A stretch of DNA of 64,000 nucleotides from Balneolaceae bacterium. Its GTDB lineage: Bacteria > Bacteroidota > Rhodothermia > Balneolales > Balneolaceae. The stretch lies in NCBI GenBank assembly GCA_020832285.1, contig JAFIFB010000010.1, forward strand, positions 1-64,000, written 5' to 3'. Every line of letters starts with the position of its first letter. Within the stretch, counting starts at the first letter, position 1. Below the pieces are notes generated by a model. That model did no database searches, had not been told where the DNA came from, and saw only the letters and a program-made list of their open reading frames with translations. Positions 62,548-64,000 of this stretch are shown here, in pieces. A program made the translations under genes and the position numbers.

Positions 62548-64000
62548 ATGAAGTCATTAGTTATCGTTGAGTCTCCAACCAAAACAAAAACCATCAAGAA
62601 GTATCTTCCCAAGGGATATGTTGTAGACTCGTCCATGGGACATATCCGCGATCTGCCTTCTTCAGCAAAGGAAATTCCTGCCAAATACAAAAAAGAGTCG
62701 TGGTCGAATCTCGGCATTAATGTGGATGAGCGTTACGAACCGCTTTATGTAGTACCCTCCGGTAAAAAGAAAGTGGTAAAAAAACTGAAAGAACTTCTGA
62801 AAGAATCGGATGAACTGATACTCGCCACAGATGAAGACCGTGAAGGAGAGGCGATATCGTGGCATCTTGTGGAACTACTGAATCCGAAAGTCCCGGTTAA
62901 ACGAATGGCGTTCCGCGAAATCACCAAAGAAGCGATACAGAAAGCACTCGAAAATTTCCGTGACATTGACATGAACCTGGTTCACGCCCAGGAAACCCGC
63001 CGGATTATCGACCGCCTGGCAGGCTATACTATCTCACCGCTTTTATGGAAAAAAATCTCGCCAGGCCTCTCGGCAGGACGTGTTCAGTCGGTAGCCGTTC
63101 AGTTCCTGGTATCGCGTGAAAGGGAACGGATGAAATTTAAGAGTGGAACTTACTTTGATCTGAAGGCCTCGCTCACAAAGGAAAAAGACAAAAACCGGTT
63201 TGATGCCGACCTATCTCACCTGAATGATAAGCGCCTGGCCAGCGGAAAAGATTTTGATGAAAATACGGGTAAACTGAAAAAACCCGACAGCGTGGTTCTT
63301 CTGGATGAAGAAAAAGCCGGTAAATTACGCGACCTGCTCCATGAAGCCGGATGGTCGGTTACCAATATCGATGTGAAAACCCAAAAGCGGAACCCTTCTC
63401 CGCCTTTTATCACATCCACTCTGCAGCAGGAGGCTAACCGTAAATTTGGCTTTTCAGCCCGAGACACTATGAGTGTGGCCCAAAAACTGTATGAGAATGG
63501 TTATATCACTTACATGCGTACCGATTCGATGAATCTCTCGGGACAAGCAATCAATGCCGCCCGTAATGAGGTGGAAAAACAGTATGGTGAAGAATATTTA
63601 TTTGAGCGGGTTCGTAATTTCGGAAAAACCAAAGGTGCACAGGAAGCCCACGAAGCGATACGGCCAGCCGGTTCAAGCTTTACCCATCCTGAAAAATCAG
63701 GGCTGAGCGGCCGCGAACTCAAACTGTACGACCTGATTTGGAAACGTACCATTGCAACACAGATGGCTGAAGCACAGCTTGAGTTTACCAACGTTACAAT
63801 CACGGCTGAAAAAGGCGATACCAAAGCCGATTTTAAAACCAGCGGTAAAAAAATTCTGTTCCCCGGATTTTTCCGTGCCTATGTTGAAGGCAGTGACGAT
63901 CCCGAAGCCGCACTTGAAAACCAGGAAATTTTCCTACCTGAGATGAAAGAGGGTGAATCGATTGAACTTCACGAACTGGAATCAATCTCCCATGAAACAA
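62548..64000 (+). CDS. topA: DNA topoisomerase I, 5' part
   Basis: The frame opens at ATG 62548 and runs off the window, giving about 484 residues of a protein of usually 750-900. The Toprim domain is visible ([34 protein letters not shown] with the acidic metal triad), then the [24 protein letters not shown] segment and [10 protein letters not shown]. The active-site Tyr is in [13 protein letters not shown] at about residue 322. It relaxes negative supercoils. The C-terminal zinc-finger region lies outside the window. Confidence 0.97.
   Translation, partial: MKSLVIVESPTKTKTIKKYLPKGYVVDSSMGHIRDLPSSAKEIPAKYKKESWSNLGINVDERYEPLYVVPSGKKKVVKKLKELLKESDELILATDEDREGEAISWHLVELLNPKVPVKRMAFREITKEAIQKALENFRDIDMNLVHAQETRRIIDRLAGYTISPLLWKKISPGLSAGRVQSVAVQFLVSRERERMKFKSGTYFDLKASLTKEKDKNRFDADLSHLNDKRLASGKDFDENTGKLKKPDSVVLLDEEKAGKLRDLLHEAGWSVTNIDVKTQKRNPSPPFITSTLQQEANRKFGFSARDTMSVAQKLYENGYITYMRTDSMNLSGQAINAARNEVEKQYGEEYLFERVRNFGKTKGAQEAHEAIRPAGSSFTHPEKSGLSGRELKLYDLIWKRTIATQMAEAQLEFTNVTITAEKGDTKADFKTSGKKILFPGFFRAYVEGSDDPEAALENQEIFLPEMKEGESIELHELESISHET

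Noticed and set aside
1-64000. CRISPR array or restriction-modification/antiphage defence island
   Set aside because: No direct-repeat array with spacers and no cas, methylase or endonuclease genes were seen; repeats present are inverted-ended mobile elements.

Overview
The window is a chromosomal segment of a moderately AT-rich, probably marine or halophilic bacterium of the Bacteroidota/Balneolota/Rhodothermota neighbourhood. This placement is inferred from several signs. The isoleucyl-tRNA synthetase is of the long type 2 class with a GxHH signature, and there is a PID-CTERM sorting-signal protein. ECF sigma factors sit with membrane TPR or small membrane partners, and the DksA-like protein has a degenerate zinc site. 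Few genes have a visible Shine-Dalgarno, although one (13521-13528) is very strong. A betaine aldehyde dehydrogenase and sodium symporters fit a saline habitat. No ribosomal RNA, tRNA or CRISPR array was recognised; the one clear stable RNA is RNase P RNA (15611-15978).

Layout. 1-140 is the end of an IS630-type element that truncates an amidohydrolase. 1020-8597 holds serine hydrolase, secreted TIM-barrel, epimerase-like, AtuA-like, SIMPL and aldehyde dehydrogenase genes. 8933-13241 is a minus-strand cluster: yggS, three PspB-like small membrane proteins, divIVA, purine nucleoside phosphorylase and an acidic protein. 13536-18334 carries nif3, its coiled-coil partner, rnpB, a DUF4168 protein and a GNAT-nitrilase fusion. 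18451-21478 carries two phosphate-transporter-like proteins. 21847-30380 has an MscS channel, a GH18 chitinase, a decarboxylase pseudogene hit by an IS5/IS1182-like element, meaB, a sodium symporter and a class A beta-lactamase-like protein. 30720-34684 is the argFGH operon with an upstream leader. Then come ruvB, ppk1, an anti-sigma/ECF sigma/TPR-CHAT protease locus (38364-43169), ftsY, a CDP-alcohol phosphatidyltransferase, a Nudix hydrolase, an RND efflux pair (47226-51672), ileS-dksA-like-lspA (53086-57332), a second small ECF operon, a fructosamine kinase-like gene, a PID-CTERM protein, a peroxiredoxin and the 5' part of topA.

The most striking regulatory element is upstream of argF. A 20-codon open frame with four consecutive Arg codons is followed by mutually exclusive antiterminator and terminator stems, which looks like a complete arginine-sensing translational attenuator. 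The most striking protein system is the exported TPR-CHAT caspase-like protein encoded next to an ECF sigma factor and a membrane TPR protein that resembles its anti-sigma.

The intergenic DNA contains two families of miniature inverted-repeat elements. One (8774-8911, 59859-59995, plus a lone end at 29449-29468) shares termini with the IS630 end at 121-140. The other (2283-2523, 21568-21813, 57609-57710, with fragments at 30480-30506 and 60900-60939) shares a TAGCCCGgATtTCTCACCAA-like terminus.
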